Shown here: positions 47,789 through 58,696 of the stretch, one piece after another
How positions within the stretch are numbered: position 1 is the stretch's first letter
Layout: each line of letters begins with the position of its first letter
Origin: Venturia oleaginea
Taxonomy: Eukaryota; Ascomycota; Dothideomycetes; Venturiales; Venturiaceae
Direction: 5' to 3'
DNA: 64,000 bases
NCBI GenBank assembly: GCA_013176395.1
Contig: JABMLP010000018.1
Coordinates: 496,001-560,000 of the forward strand
The notes under the pieces: generated by a model
What the model was told of the DNA's origin: nothing
The model's input: only the letters and a program-made list of their open reading frames with translations
The model's database searches: none
Program-made: the position numbers and the translations under genes

Positions 47789-48684
47789 ATGGCTCTATAC
47801 TCGGAGTCACACACCTTCGAGATACCTGGCTACGAACCTATTCAATGGGCTACGGACTACCCTATACACGACTCACCACATCAAGAAGAGCAAGAACTAT
47901 ACATTCGAGGAGTAGCTACAGTAAGAGAAGAATATGTGAAGCACGAACAGCACACGCTCCAGGCGCTGTATTGCCAAAGATGTTCTCGTTCATTCGTCAA
48001 TTTGTTTGCTTTACAGCAGCATCTGGAGAATTCGGCTGCACATTTGAAGTGTCCTAAATGCGATTTCGATAGCTCTGACCGACGCTTTTTCATCGCCCAT
48101 TGGCGATACGAGGGATGTTTCCGCGTCTGCGAAGGATGTCATCTGGGCCAGGGATCAGGAATACCACATGAGATGTTTGAGAAGCACCCCACAAGTGAGC
48201 ATGCTTGCAGAGAGTGTCATCAGCACTTCTAGAACGAAAACAATCCTGAGTTGGTAAGAGATCCGCAAGAGTGACGAAATCAAGCTGGCATGATCGAGTA
48301 GCATATGTTAACACACCTGTCTCCCACGATCCCGTGTATTGGCCACGGCTGTCCCCGAACCTTCCGAACCTTCCCAGGCATGATCATCCACCTCGAATCT
48401 GGAGCCTGTTCTTCGGGCACCAATATCAAATCGCTGAACAAATCCGCAGCATATGTGTACCAATGGAAGAAGCTAGTAGCCAGCGCGTACAGAGATCAAT
48501 TGATCCAGGGTGAGGAGTTTGAAGAAGGGGACAAGATCGCGCCATTCCATTGTCCTGTGGGCTCTTCCAGCATATCGGATCGCTGGCATGCTCTGAAGAC
48601 TGGGATAAGGGTGCGGTGGAGCGATTGGTGCACTGGTTGCAGCTCAGGCATCATCATAGGATTAGGAAGCGGTCGCACTATTGA
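47789..48684 (+). pseudogene. C2H2 zinc-finger gene with a nonsense codon and a frameshift
   Basis: The frame starts MALYSESHTFEIPGYEP and shows a zinc finger CQRCSRSFVNLFALQQHLEN, then CPKCDF and CEGC pairs. At 48230-48232 a TAG follows HQHF; reading through it and removing a 48-bp intron (48254-48301) gives a proper C-x2-C-x12-H-x3-H finger ending LHMLTH, so the TAG most likely replaced CAG. Next come CIGHGCPRTFRTFPGMIIHL, then a frame change near 48553-48556, after which the expected pattern CGLFQHIGSLAC and RLVHWLQLRH appears and ends with TGA at 48684. This matches a common fungal multi-C2H2 family in which fingers alternate with Cys/His spacers. The two lesions argue for a pseudogene. 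Confidence 0.65.
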
Positions 48685-49125
48685 AAGACACTGCGTGGAG
48701 CGTGGTCTTGGTACTCAATCAGGTGGTTTATGCCAACAATATCCACGAGCAAGAGGGCGCATTTCCGTCTTGCGCCCTCTGCTGTCAATCACGCTATTGT
48801 CTCCCACATCACCACGTACAGCTACGTGGTTGGTTAAGTGGGGAATAATGAGGCGTCATTGCAATGCTGCCCGGGATGAATTTCACAATTTTCAGTAATC
48901 ACTCGTTCCACTTCAAGTTGCCTGGCATCTTTGCCAAACCGGCGCAGACTGAATCATTCTGGAAACCTAGTGGCTGTCTCAGCCACATATCTCAGATCGT
49001 AGCTCTGGTGAACAATGGCAGGATACTCAAGTAATGAGCATCAAAGTTCGAGGTTGCAACTATAGTGTCTTCGACACAAGTCTAAGATCTCAGGCCAGCC
49101 TTATTGCACAAAATATTGGAGACAT

Positions 49126-49947
49126 GTGGATCAATCTGTGGAATCGAGACCAAACTGGACGGAAGCGATGGACGAAGACAAAATTCTCTTGTTTAAAGGC
49201 AATGAATCCATACTCCGTTTTCTAGTTTCAGCAGGCCACTTCAAACGTCAGCTACATCACCCACCTATCATAAAATCTCCCTCAAAGATGCCGGAAAGCA
49301 TCTGTTGGCTGTACAGCCTCCTCACTGACGCGGAAAAAGATAGCTTCAATGAAAGCAAAAGGGCTTTCCTGTGGACAAATAGCTCCGTACTTCAAGTTTA
49401 TTTCGTAGGATGGGATGCCGATCGAAGAAAATTCGTTAAGAACGTCTTAGTGAAGTGATAACTGCACGCAAATATCTAGTTCGTGTTTGTGGAAAGGAGC
49501 CAAAAGCATAAGCAGATTCGTGTCCACTTCAACAGGTCCAATCAAAATAACGTCCTCCTTGGGATGAATTATGGCTATTCAGAGCAACAATTTATGAATA
49601 TAGATGTTTCATGTCGTCTCGATTCAGTCGATGACAATAACATAGCCAACCGAAGGGTGCTGCACGAATTTTGGTGAGTCATATCAAACACTCATTGACT
49701 AGGTTACTAAAGTTTATCGGGCAAGCTCTTGGGCTGGCACATGAGCATCAGAGATACAATGTACATTTTCAATTTGACGTGCCGGGGAATTTACACCCAC
49801 TACGATATGGAATATGGACATCAGATCGACGAGGGCTGGATGGAAACAAATGTGTTCAAGATCTTTCCAGATAGGGTCGACCAGTCACCATTTGATCGTT
49901 GGCCCATCATGGCCTATTTATCTGAAGTGGAACAACACAAAGTATGA
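49126..49947 (+). pseudogene. astacin-like zincin metallopeptidase remnant
   Basis: Pieces in three frames follow the order of fungal M12A-type peptidases: LWTNSSVLQVYFVGWDADRR (first strand), IRVHFNRSNQNN, MNIDVSC, then RRVLHEF and GQALGLAHEHQR around a possible intron, and finally SPFDRWPIMAY, which resembles the family's FD-x-x-SIMxY. The zinc motif HExxHxxGxxH should read HEFGHALGLAHEH; here the third ligand is Gln, and the presumed acceptor site reads ATCG instead of ATAG. The stop at 49458 and frame changes at about 49680-49800 complete the loss. An intact start was not found. Confidence 0.55.
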
Positions 49948-50453
49948 ATTCAATGAGTGACTGCATAACCCTCGAACTGAGTGGAAAATAAGGGCTATCT
50001 ATACAAAGAGAGTGTACTGACGTAGGTTCTGACACCGCAGAGATACCGAGCAAACAAGAGTGAGAACAAACAGATTTGAAACGACTTTGAAACCGTTGGT
50101 GTTACCACCATATTGCAACACTATTCCTTTGAGGCGAAACACACCCGAAACCTCCACAGGCCAAATGACCCAGGCCTTCTTGAAGATTGTTCCGCTGATA
50201 ATTATGGACTCAGTCAGTGTGCAAAAATAGTGACAAGGGTTCACGGTATAGGACTCACTATTCTTTTCCCGTTTAGAAGCAATACAAGGCTCCACTACAG
50301 CAAACTTGTCTACTACGGTGGCACTACCATTCTCGTTAGCTAATCGACTCTATAAAAGTATGAGAGTACAAGAGGGATGGGACCTTGTTTATACAGATAT
50401 CCTTTGCGCTTTGAAAAATTCTACAACACTACCATCGGGTAAGCCTAAGTCTT

Positions 50454-50579
50454 CTAAGATGGAGGGATATAAAACCGTACTTCATCATAGTTACAAGTTG
50501 AAGGTGGCATAGTACAGAACTGAGCTGCGATACCTTGGAGAAGAATGAGACCAACGAAGGTAGTAGTTACGATTTGCAT
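50454..50579 (-). CDS. short secreted-type ORF, possibly a first exon
   Basis: From ATG 50579 a 41-codon frame has a signal-peptide-like start (MQIVTTTFVGLILLQGIAAQ) followed by Cys-containing sequence (FCTMPPSTCNYDE). It may continue through introns into the minus-strand frame at about 50330-49999, but I could not find a clean splice. It may be a small secreted protein gene or a remnant. Confidence 0.25.
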   Translation of the reverse strand: MQIVTTTFVGLILLQGIAAQFCTMPPSTCNYDEVRFYIPPS

Positions 50580-51566
50580 GATTGGAAGTTGTGAAAAGAT
50601 GGTAGAGGAAGTTGACTTGATGCTGGCTGGTTTTGATCGTTGTGATACAACAATCATACTTATAACTGTGCTATCCATGGGACTGAGGTCGTTTCCAGTC
50701 TCTCCTTTTTAGCTTAATAGATAGAGTTGAAGAAGGATAGTCTAGGCCTGTGTCGAAAGACTTACTCTAGAAGCTGATTAAGAACGAGGACAAAACCAAA
50801 TTCGAACCGACGAAGTGTTTCGAGAGACGCTGATGGCAAGGTACGAGATAACTTTGGTATCTGGGTAGATAAGCGTGAATTTATTAACCCTATCGCAACT
50901 CTGTCTACTATGTAAAAGGTGCGCAGGTGTGACAAAAGGACCTCCTTTTATTTGCCCGGATGTCAATACGAATGGTGGATCTCATCAATGTATATCAGGG
51001 GCAGGTTCGTGAATTCAATTTCAATACATTTATCATGGTTTGTATATCAACCTGCAGGGAAGCGGATTTTTTTTAGTTCACCAGTAACCAACTGAGTAAG
51101 CCGCGCCCGTAATTCTGATCTACGCCAAGGTGATATATTAACGGCTAAGGACTCGGGTAGGACCGCTCCGGAGGCCTACTATGGTTGCTGGCCCAAAGAC
51201 GGTTAATTTCTCAGCGATCGACAGAATCCTTCCACCTACCCCAACTTTTCCTTCCCAACGTACGATTATGATAAAGACCTTCTTAGCTTGAAGTGCAGAG
51301 AGAATAGGAGAATAGGGTCGTAATAGCCCGATAAGAAAAAACTACCATTCACGAAGATAGCTCATAGGCCATGGCAGGGATTAGAATTAACTTTCTTTGG
51401 CCCTGTAATAGAGTACACCTAGTGGGTGATCCGCGCCTAACAATTAACCCTCAGACCATGTTAGAAGCCAAATAGTCGGATGTCTGAGACATTGCTCAAA
51501 GCATGCCAGCAGCTTGATATTGAAAAAAGGCCTCTTGACCCAAAGACAGTGGAGGTATACCATCGC
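50580..51566. other. intergenic, no supported gene
   Basis: Nearly 1 kb of A+T-rich sequence with stops in all frames and no signature. Confidence 0.5.
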
Positions 51567-52274
51567 TTATCCAGTCATCTTCATCGCCGTCAAGAATTCT
51601 TTCTTCCTCACCTGTCCAACTTCAGAGACAACCTCGGCCATAGTTTCCACCTCAACAATACCAACACCATGTTTGAAGCTCCAAATTTCATCATCTTCCA
51701 TGCGCACTTGAAACGCTTGCCAATTCTGGTCCCTGAGCTCTCGGACGTGCGAGTCGACTGCATGGGCAGAACCTGAGAAGACGAGCACTCCTGGATAGCC
51801 TGGTTTAGCGATGCCAGAGATGGATGCTGCGTTGGTGGATGGATTCAAGGCAAGTTTGCGTTTTGACAAGGCTAAGAGATGGTGGAGATATATGATGACG
51901 GTTTTGACCTTGTCATCTGCGGTGGCTTGTACCCTTTCGTCGGCACCCGTCGACACGTTGCTTGTATCGGCTGTCAAATCCTCAACCAGTTCCATAAATT
52001 TTTCGATGATGGTGTCGAGACAGGGTTCCCCTAGGTCTTGGTCCTTAATGATTTTTTGAACGACAGTTCGTAGATCTTGTTTTCGAAAATCATTTGCCGA
52101 CAGGACTTCTGGCAAAGATATAGAAGGATAGTCAGGAGGTATACGCAAAGAGATGTGAGACTTGTCGTGCATGAAGTTAAGCTGCGAGGCTTTCTTATCA
52201 AAGGTCACAACCTCAGGGTACATGCTCTCAAGCAACGCAAACTCATCGTCAAGCGCTTGTCCAGACACCGACAT
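51567..52274 (-). CDS. RWD domain protein (RWDD2/DUF1115-like)
   Basis: The frame encodes 235 residues from ATG 52274 (MSVSGQALDDEFALLESMYP); an upstream in-frame ATG at 52412 gives a non-conserved extension. Residues 1-110 form an RWD domain, with the diagnostic LESMYPEVV and the YPS-type turn (PPDYPSISLPEVL). The C-terminal part (VIIYLHHLLALSKRKLAL, KPGYPGVLVFSGSAHAVDSH, VRELRDQNWQAFQVR) matches the DUF1115 half found in RWDD2 proteins. RWD domains mediate protein contacts; the cellular role of this branch is not settled. Confidence 0.85.
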   Translation of the reverse strand: MSVSGQALDDEFALLESMYPEVVTFDKKASQLNFMHDKSHISLRIPPDYPSISLPEVLSANDFRKQDLRTVVQKIIKDQDLGEPCLDTIIEKFMELVEDLTADTSNVSTGADERVQATADDKVKTVIIYLHHLLALSKRKLALNPSTNAASISGIAKPGYPGVLVFSGSAHAVDSHVRELRDQNWQAFQVRMEDDEIWSFKHGVGIVEVETMAEVVSEVGQVRKKEFLTAMKMTG

Positions 52275-53135
52275 TGTGAAGAAGTATTTCCTAGAATTTT
52301 CAAAAGGAAGATGATGGTAGAATTGAATAGAGAGGTGATGGCCTTGGTTGCCTCGAACTAGGTTCCAAGTAAGAACGAGCCTCGAGGGAAGTTGTGGAAA
52401 TGCCCTTTCCATTCAAGATTAAGCTACGTATCGATTCCGAGGGTGGAACGGAGATTCTGCTCGGTAAGGTGGAAGATGTTGAACAGGCTCTCACACGAAA
52501 AAAGCTTTGCAATTTAGTTTTCAGAACACGTCCTTCGATCAAGCTAAGCATTGACTGTGGTTCATGATGTAAGATTGCAAGTCGAATACTTGTTCAGAGT
52601 CTGTGAAGTGGGAGTTAGCGCCAATTCTTAGTGGTATTCGCATAAGACGTAGATGATGCAGAGATGTTTCTCATACGGTTGAGCTTGATATTTGATCCGT
52701 CATGGTTAATCGGGCGGTTTTCTAGTTTGAAGACAAGTAATAATCATCGAAAGGAGACAGTGGATAAGGAAGAACAAGAACTAACCTGGAAACAGTCACC
52801 ACTGTGCTTGGCATGTCGTTGATGTGCTGTCATTCGAATCCGCAATACCTTTCATCATACAGGCAGATGTAACAATGCTGTTGAACTAAATGAAGTCGCT
52901 GGCAGTGTGTCTGAAATGTGTTGATGATTGAATGGATGTCCGAGAATTTTTCGGCGAAGGGTTTTGTCTTCGCCGCCTTGGCAACTCCAAATTGCCCCGC
53001 CGAGTAGCCCACTACAGCCACTTTGGGAGACGCAATACAACAAACAGTCTTTTAAATCCACAACCGAGTGTCCAGCTCCAGAGACGCAAGTCCTTCTCCC
53101 TCTCCCTTACGACTCTCCTCCATACCAAATCCAAG
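52275..53135. promoter_or_regulatory. divergent intergenic region between the RWD gene and NTF2
   Basis: 861 bp between two divergent starts. Short frames only; no gene supported. Confidence 0.5.
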
Positions 53136-53833
53136 ATGGCCGGTAAGTACCAGCGCTCCAACAACGTCATCTCAGTCCTCGAAAACTAACAAACAAATGC
53201 AGACTTCGCATCAATCGCCCGTACGTTCCCTCCCCGCACGCGATCCGAAGCCTGAATCCACCTCTGCATACCTCATGCCACTCACTTGGAAGGAAGGAAG
53301 ATTAACACACACGCAGAGCAGTTCGTCGAGTTCTACTACAACACATTTGATCAGGATAGGCAGAAGCTCGCCGCTCTCTACGTATGATAGCTTGTCCCTC
53401 GGACGACAAGCTTGAGCTAATTTATCATGGTTAGCGCGATCAGTCCATGTTGACGTTCGAGACTACTGCGATTCAAGGCACTGCCGGAATCGTAGAGAAG
53501 CTCACGGTACGGATACCTATATGCAGGTCGGTTGTGAATCGAGGACAATGAATACTGATGGACACAGAACCTCCCTTTCCAAAAAGTTGCCCATCGCGTC
53601 ACTACTCTTGATGCTCAGCCATCCAACGAGGCCGGTGGAATCATGGTGCTTGTGACTGGTGCTTTGTTGGTAGGCCAAATATTGGTTGAGCCCTGGGACA
53701 ATACATGTCTAATAGGATTTAGGTCGACGAAGAACAGAAGCCGATGAGCTACACACAAGTCTTCCAGCTTCTGCCAGAGGCAGGCAGTTATTACGTTTTC
53801 AACGACGTCTTCAGACTTGTCTATGCTGGTTAG
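53136..53833 (+). CDS. NTF2: nuclear transport factor 2
   Basis: NTF2 carries Ran-GDP from cytoplasm to nucleus and binds FxFG nucleoporins. Six exons (53136-53142, 53203-53220, 53317-53381, 53435-53506, 53568-53669, 53723-53833) join in phase to 124 residues, the standard length. Order of sequence: [75 protein letters not shown] and [18 protein letters not shown], which is the full cone-shaped NTF2 fold. The first exon codes for only two residues and one base. All introns are GT-AG, 53-96 bp. Confidence 0.96.
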
Positions 53834-54579
53834 ATATTACGACCAGAAGCATGATAGATTGCACACAATTTCGATACAAAGGCTTACCAGGGCATACCAA
53901 GGGGAGAATTTCCAATATCATACCCAAAGTCAAACAGAGGTGGATGGATTCCTGGCAACAGCTCAATATATCTAACCAGGAATTTTTATCACCTTGAAAA
54001 CATTGAGCAACTTTTTTCAAACATTGAATCGACAGTTTCTGGTCAATTTCCGTTCAGTTGTGCAATACTTGATTGTATACGCCGCATGAACTTTACAAGG
54101 TGTTTACGCAGTATTCGGTGCCTAGAGCGAGTTTGGTGAATGGAAACAAAGCAACCCGAACAAAACCTTGAGTTTAGAAATGTGCCATCATGTGAAATGC
54201 CCTGTCCCTTCTTTGTGGCCTGCTGATTGCATTTTGATCTGGCGAGTTTGGACCCTTATCGTCCGAAGAACTAAAGCTACCTATTGCCTTAGCCCTTAGA
54301 CCACGTAACTCCTGTGCGTACGCTTTCCAATTACTAGGCACCACCAATTGACAAATAAAGCCCCAGAACTTCATTCCTCCGAACCTTCAACGACAAGCAA
54401 ACGAAGTTCTCGATCTTGCCAGTCGTACCCAGCTGAGCCGCGACCGCCAAAGTTTCCGCTTCGATTGGAGCTGACCTCCGCAAACTCAACTTCAAACCTC
54501 GACCAACCACCGAGAACAACAGGATTCTACTGCCCGGATTGGACTACCTCGGTGCTAGGAAGGCATATTACCATTCACA
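53834..54579. other. intergenic, 3' flank of NTF2 and promoter of TVP18
   Basis: 746 bp without a supported gene. The plus-strand frame at 54348-54620 ends inside the first TVP18 exon and has no signature. Confidence 0.45.
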
Positions 54580-55364
54580 ATGACGCTTGCGGAAGAGTTC
54601 AAAACGAGGAATTGGAGTGAGTTTGCGCCCCCTCGCTGCGGCGGACGGAGATGGCAGAGGCAGCTGCTGACAATGTGTTCTAGGCATTTATGGACAATGG
54701 TTCGTACATCTTATCTTGACAAGAAGCTGTGCGAGCTGGTTGCGCAATGTCGGCTGGATGTCCTATGACTCCCGAATGCCTTGCTCCGTTGATACAGCTG
54801 TATAGCAGCTCGGCGCAAGGTCCGACGAGGCTGCCGCCGCCAGCTTCTGCATGCTTTCTCAATACATTCAACCGATGAAAGAAGGACAATTGCTGATGAC
54901 ATGGAAATAGGGCCGGCATACTCAGCATGATTCTATGCTTCGCGCTGGGCATAGCGAATCTGTTCAATTTCACGAGACCTGTCCTCATCGTCTTTAGTGC
55001 TATCTGCCTGTTCGCCTTCTCTCCCCAAAAGAAATAAACCCAAGCTAATGAGGACATATCTAGAGCATGCTCCTTCATAATCCTCTTCGTCGAAGTACCC
55101 TTCCTCCTCCGCATTTGCCCTACCAGCGGTAAATTTGACGATTTCATCCGCAAATTCACAACCTCGATTATGCGCGCTGCCGTCTACGGCGTTATGAGCT
55201 TGATCCAATGGCTTAGTTTGATCAGTGCTCCATCCAGCTTGATCGCGGCGGCTGTGTTCCTCCTGATAACGGCGACCTGTTACGCGATTGCGGCAGTGAG
55301 GAAAGACGAGTTCATGAGCAGTAAGACCCTCGGCGGACAGGGCGTCGCGCAAATGATCGTCTAG
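54580..55364 (+). CDS. TVP18: Golgi membrane protein TVP18
   Basis: TVP18 is a small Tlg2-vesicle/Golgi membrane protein of unclear biochemical role. Four exons (54580-54616, 54684-54699, 54911-55009, 55064-55364) join in phase to 150 residues. The start MTLAEEFKTRNWSIYGQW is the family N-terminus. Four hydrophobic segments follow (ILSMILCFALGIANLF; VLIVFSAICLACSFIILFVE; MRAAVYGVMSLIQWLSL; SLIAAAVFLLITATCYAIAA) with the conserved loop EVPFLLRICPTSGKF and the terminal SKTLGGQGVAQMIV. Exon 2 is only 16 bases long, and its recognition depends on both flanking introns (67 and 211 bp). Confidence 0.94.
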
Positions 55365-58300
55365 ATCAGGAAACAAGAGCTATGCGATGGAAGATTATAG
55401 TGGATACAGAAGAGCGGCTGTGCGGACAACAAAGATCATGGTTGTGGGAAGAGGACATCCTCTCACCTTTCAAGGCGAGACTTTATTAGGTGCAATTGTA
55501 TGGGTTGGCAGCATGTACGGATTTTGGCGTTTGGGATGAAAACGGGGTGTCATCTTGATTATACTACTTTTTGGCAGCAGCGTGAGGCAGGGAGGGAGGC
55601 TTTTGAGACGTGTCCTTTTTACTCTTTTTTTTTTGCCCATACTGCGTGTATTTCGATACCACACATTAAGGTAGCTTTGATTGAGGCTATGAATATGACC
55701 ATTTCATGAGTTGGGTTTCTCTTAGACTGCATGAGTTTTTGGGTGTTGTTTCTGCTGCTTAAGAATACCAATTCCGGATTCTTCGGTCTTCAGCCCTTTT
55801 ATTTTGTCCTTGATTTATCGAGAACTGCTTTGTTATGCTGAGTGAAATGGGGATTCGGGTTCTTGGATATGTCGGTTTTGGTATGGAAGATCTGGTTTGT
55901 GCACGCTGCTCTGGATGGCGAAGTTGAGGAGTTGGAAATAGGTATGTGAACTCGGGTGATGTGGTAAATAGATATGGGTGTTATTGGTGTTTGCAATGTG
56001 GTATGGATTCATGCTTGTTGAGATAGAGGATATTATGGGAACATCAGCGAGGAATGTTGAGGATAGGTATGTTTGGGTTTTGGCTACAGATGTCGGTGGT
56101 GTTATGGAAGAGAAGGCTGAGGACGAGGCTAGGCTGTTTAGTGATTATTCTTATAAACGGGTGAAGAACGTCATGGTGATTGACTTCACTTTATTCGTGG
56201 GTTGTTGGTTGTGCACTTACTTATTAAGCATGATGCGTCAGATGAATCTCAAATGCGGGAGTATTGAGGATTTGAAGTTTGATGTACAAACTGTCTTGAT
56301 ATGTAAAGTATACCGACCGTTTTGAACATGTATCCCGTTCGGATACTGAGATCTGCGGTCAAGGCTGAGGATGAGGCTGACCGTTGACCGTGGACATGTA
56401 AATGGTATGACCTAGTCACGACGAAGGACTAGTCGCCTCACAACAAATGTGGATGGAAGTTCTTTCCGATTGTGAGTCAGAGCTTTGTATAAAGATGGTG
56501 ATTAATGTTGAAACATTCCAAATGTAGGGATTTACCTCGACAATGCTTCGCGAACCATCGAATCGCCATATTCCTTCTTTGCTTGTTGCTTGTGATCTTG
56601 ACCTCGAAGTGACCATGTTTTACCTCGTCGATAGTTACCTGGACCTAGGAGAACTTCCTCTGGCCTAGATTTGTGGGTAGCAATATGAACTCGCAGAAGC
56701 CGATGGAGTAATAAGTGCAGCTCTTTTGTATATAAACCAAAGGGAAGTGATGAGGCATACTATAGTAGTGGATGAGATTGACAGATTGGTGGATAATCAA
56801 GAAGTCCTCTTTATCCAATAAATTGAGTTGTTCAGGAGAGCATCAGGATCTTGCATGAAAAAATTGTGGGGTTTCGTCATACTTGCCCATTTTTTGGAAA
56901 TCAGGCACAGAACTTAAGGTTCACGGCTGAGTCTGACGATCTCATTCTTCTTTATGGAGACGCTTATAAAAAGCGTTCTTTTGATGTTTCCAAAAGCTCT
57001 TCAACAGTGGATATGAGAGTCGAGATGTGGTAGAGTACCGGAGTGCCGGTCCTGGAAGTCATCACATCAACTTGGCTAGGTGTGAGCATTGTCAAAGTAA
57101 AGCAACATGACATGATCCTGGAAGCAGTGAAGAGCATCGCGATCGCGCCTCTTCCGTGGACGAGCCGTTAAGGTGCAATTGTGGTCCAATGGCTTGGGTT
57201 GCCGCTGCTACCGTCGTGTCTTATGTGATATGTCGTCAAGTTGCGGAGGTTGTATGGATGGCATTTGATACTACTGCTGGCGTGATCCAGTCTTCGCCCT
57301 GTAAAGATGGGCCCGTTTTCAGCTGAGATAATGGGACACGTAGGAAAAGCCGGTTGAGTCCAGCATGGCATTCATGTGTCGTGGAATGCATTGCATGGCG
57401 AAGTCGTGGTTCCGTTCAACTTCACAAACCTTTCTCAAAAGCGAAAATGCACAAAGCGCGGGGCATCATCGGCGTCTAGATTAGTAACATGCAGGAGCTG
57501 ACATGGAAATGCCATGAGCCCTTGGTATGAGAGAAAATTTCTGGGATGGTGAACGATTGCAAACTAGGCGTCCACCTGATGGAGGGAAAAGACCAGGGAC
57601 CAGGATTTCGTCGTCACGCTGGCGACGGCACACGAGTGGCGGACGGAGTGGCACGAGTGGACACCACAAGGCGGTCTGATGGGGCTTGATAGTTTGTGGA
57701 GCAGCGTGGGCAAGGATGCGAGCGCTCGTCAACGTGCAGCAATAGCCGTCAGGTATTTCGAGTTTCGACAGAGCTGTATGGAGATCCTTTCATGGCGAGA
57801 GGGGGGAGGGAGAAGCAAAGGGAATGGACACAGAGTGAGTGGTGTATTACTGAGGATGGTGGTGAAATGGGAGGAACAGTTTAGCTGGAGGCATTTACTC
57901 CGTAGCTCAGGTATCCACGGTATCGTACCTGGTGTTTAGTTGAGGAATGGTTACGCCGGGCCAATGACAGCAAAGGCATTGGAAAGGTTTTCGAGAAAGG
58001 ATCTTGGAAGCAGGGCTTGCATATTTACCGTTGCAGTGGAAACAAATGGCGCCTAATACAAAGTGACGACTGATGTATATATATGTCTGGCCAGCTGTGC
58101 ATCGTGAATCTGAATCGTGAATCGCGAATCTGGCCGACCTAGCAAGCTCCTTTCCTTTCACCAATTCATGAATTGATTAGTGAGTATACTCCAATCACCA
58201 TATCTGGACCTGCTGATGGCCGAGCACTTGTTTCGTTTGAAGACTTCTCAACCGAATCATCCAGCTGGCACGTAGCCGGCCAACCACATGTACTCGAATC

Positions 58301-58696
58301 AATGGTTGAGCAGGGTCTGGCTGTGCTGATGCAAAGCTCTTCCCGTCTCTCGTTTCATATCGAAAACACTCACACCAGCCGCATCATTAACTATTGTCAG
58401 CAGATTCGAATCTTGAAGACTCTTCCTCCTTTCACGCCAAAATCACAGCAATAGCGAACAGACACCACTACAACCAGCCCAAGCCCAAGCTTTGAAAGGT
58501 AGGCCAAAGATCCCTGCCCATCTCGAAGAGAACACTGCAGGCTTGCCAAGAACCACGATAGGATTCGCTTTGCTCTGCAACAGCAGAATCTTCTCAGGGG
58601 AGTCTCTTGTGGCGTTTTGCGAGCATTGCCAGCATTGCCAGCAACTTACCAACAATATCCATTGAGCCGCATTGTACTGATTTTGGCACTCTACAG
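55365..58696. other. long intergenic region, no supported gene
   Basis: 3.3 kb with only short frames on both strands, none with a recognisable signature. A frame at 55978-56325 has one hydrophobic stretch (FTLFVGCWLCTYLLSMM) but no conserved context. The last few hundred bases should be the AIM21 promoter. Confidence 0.45.
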
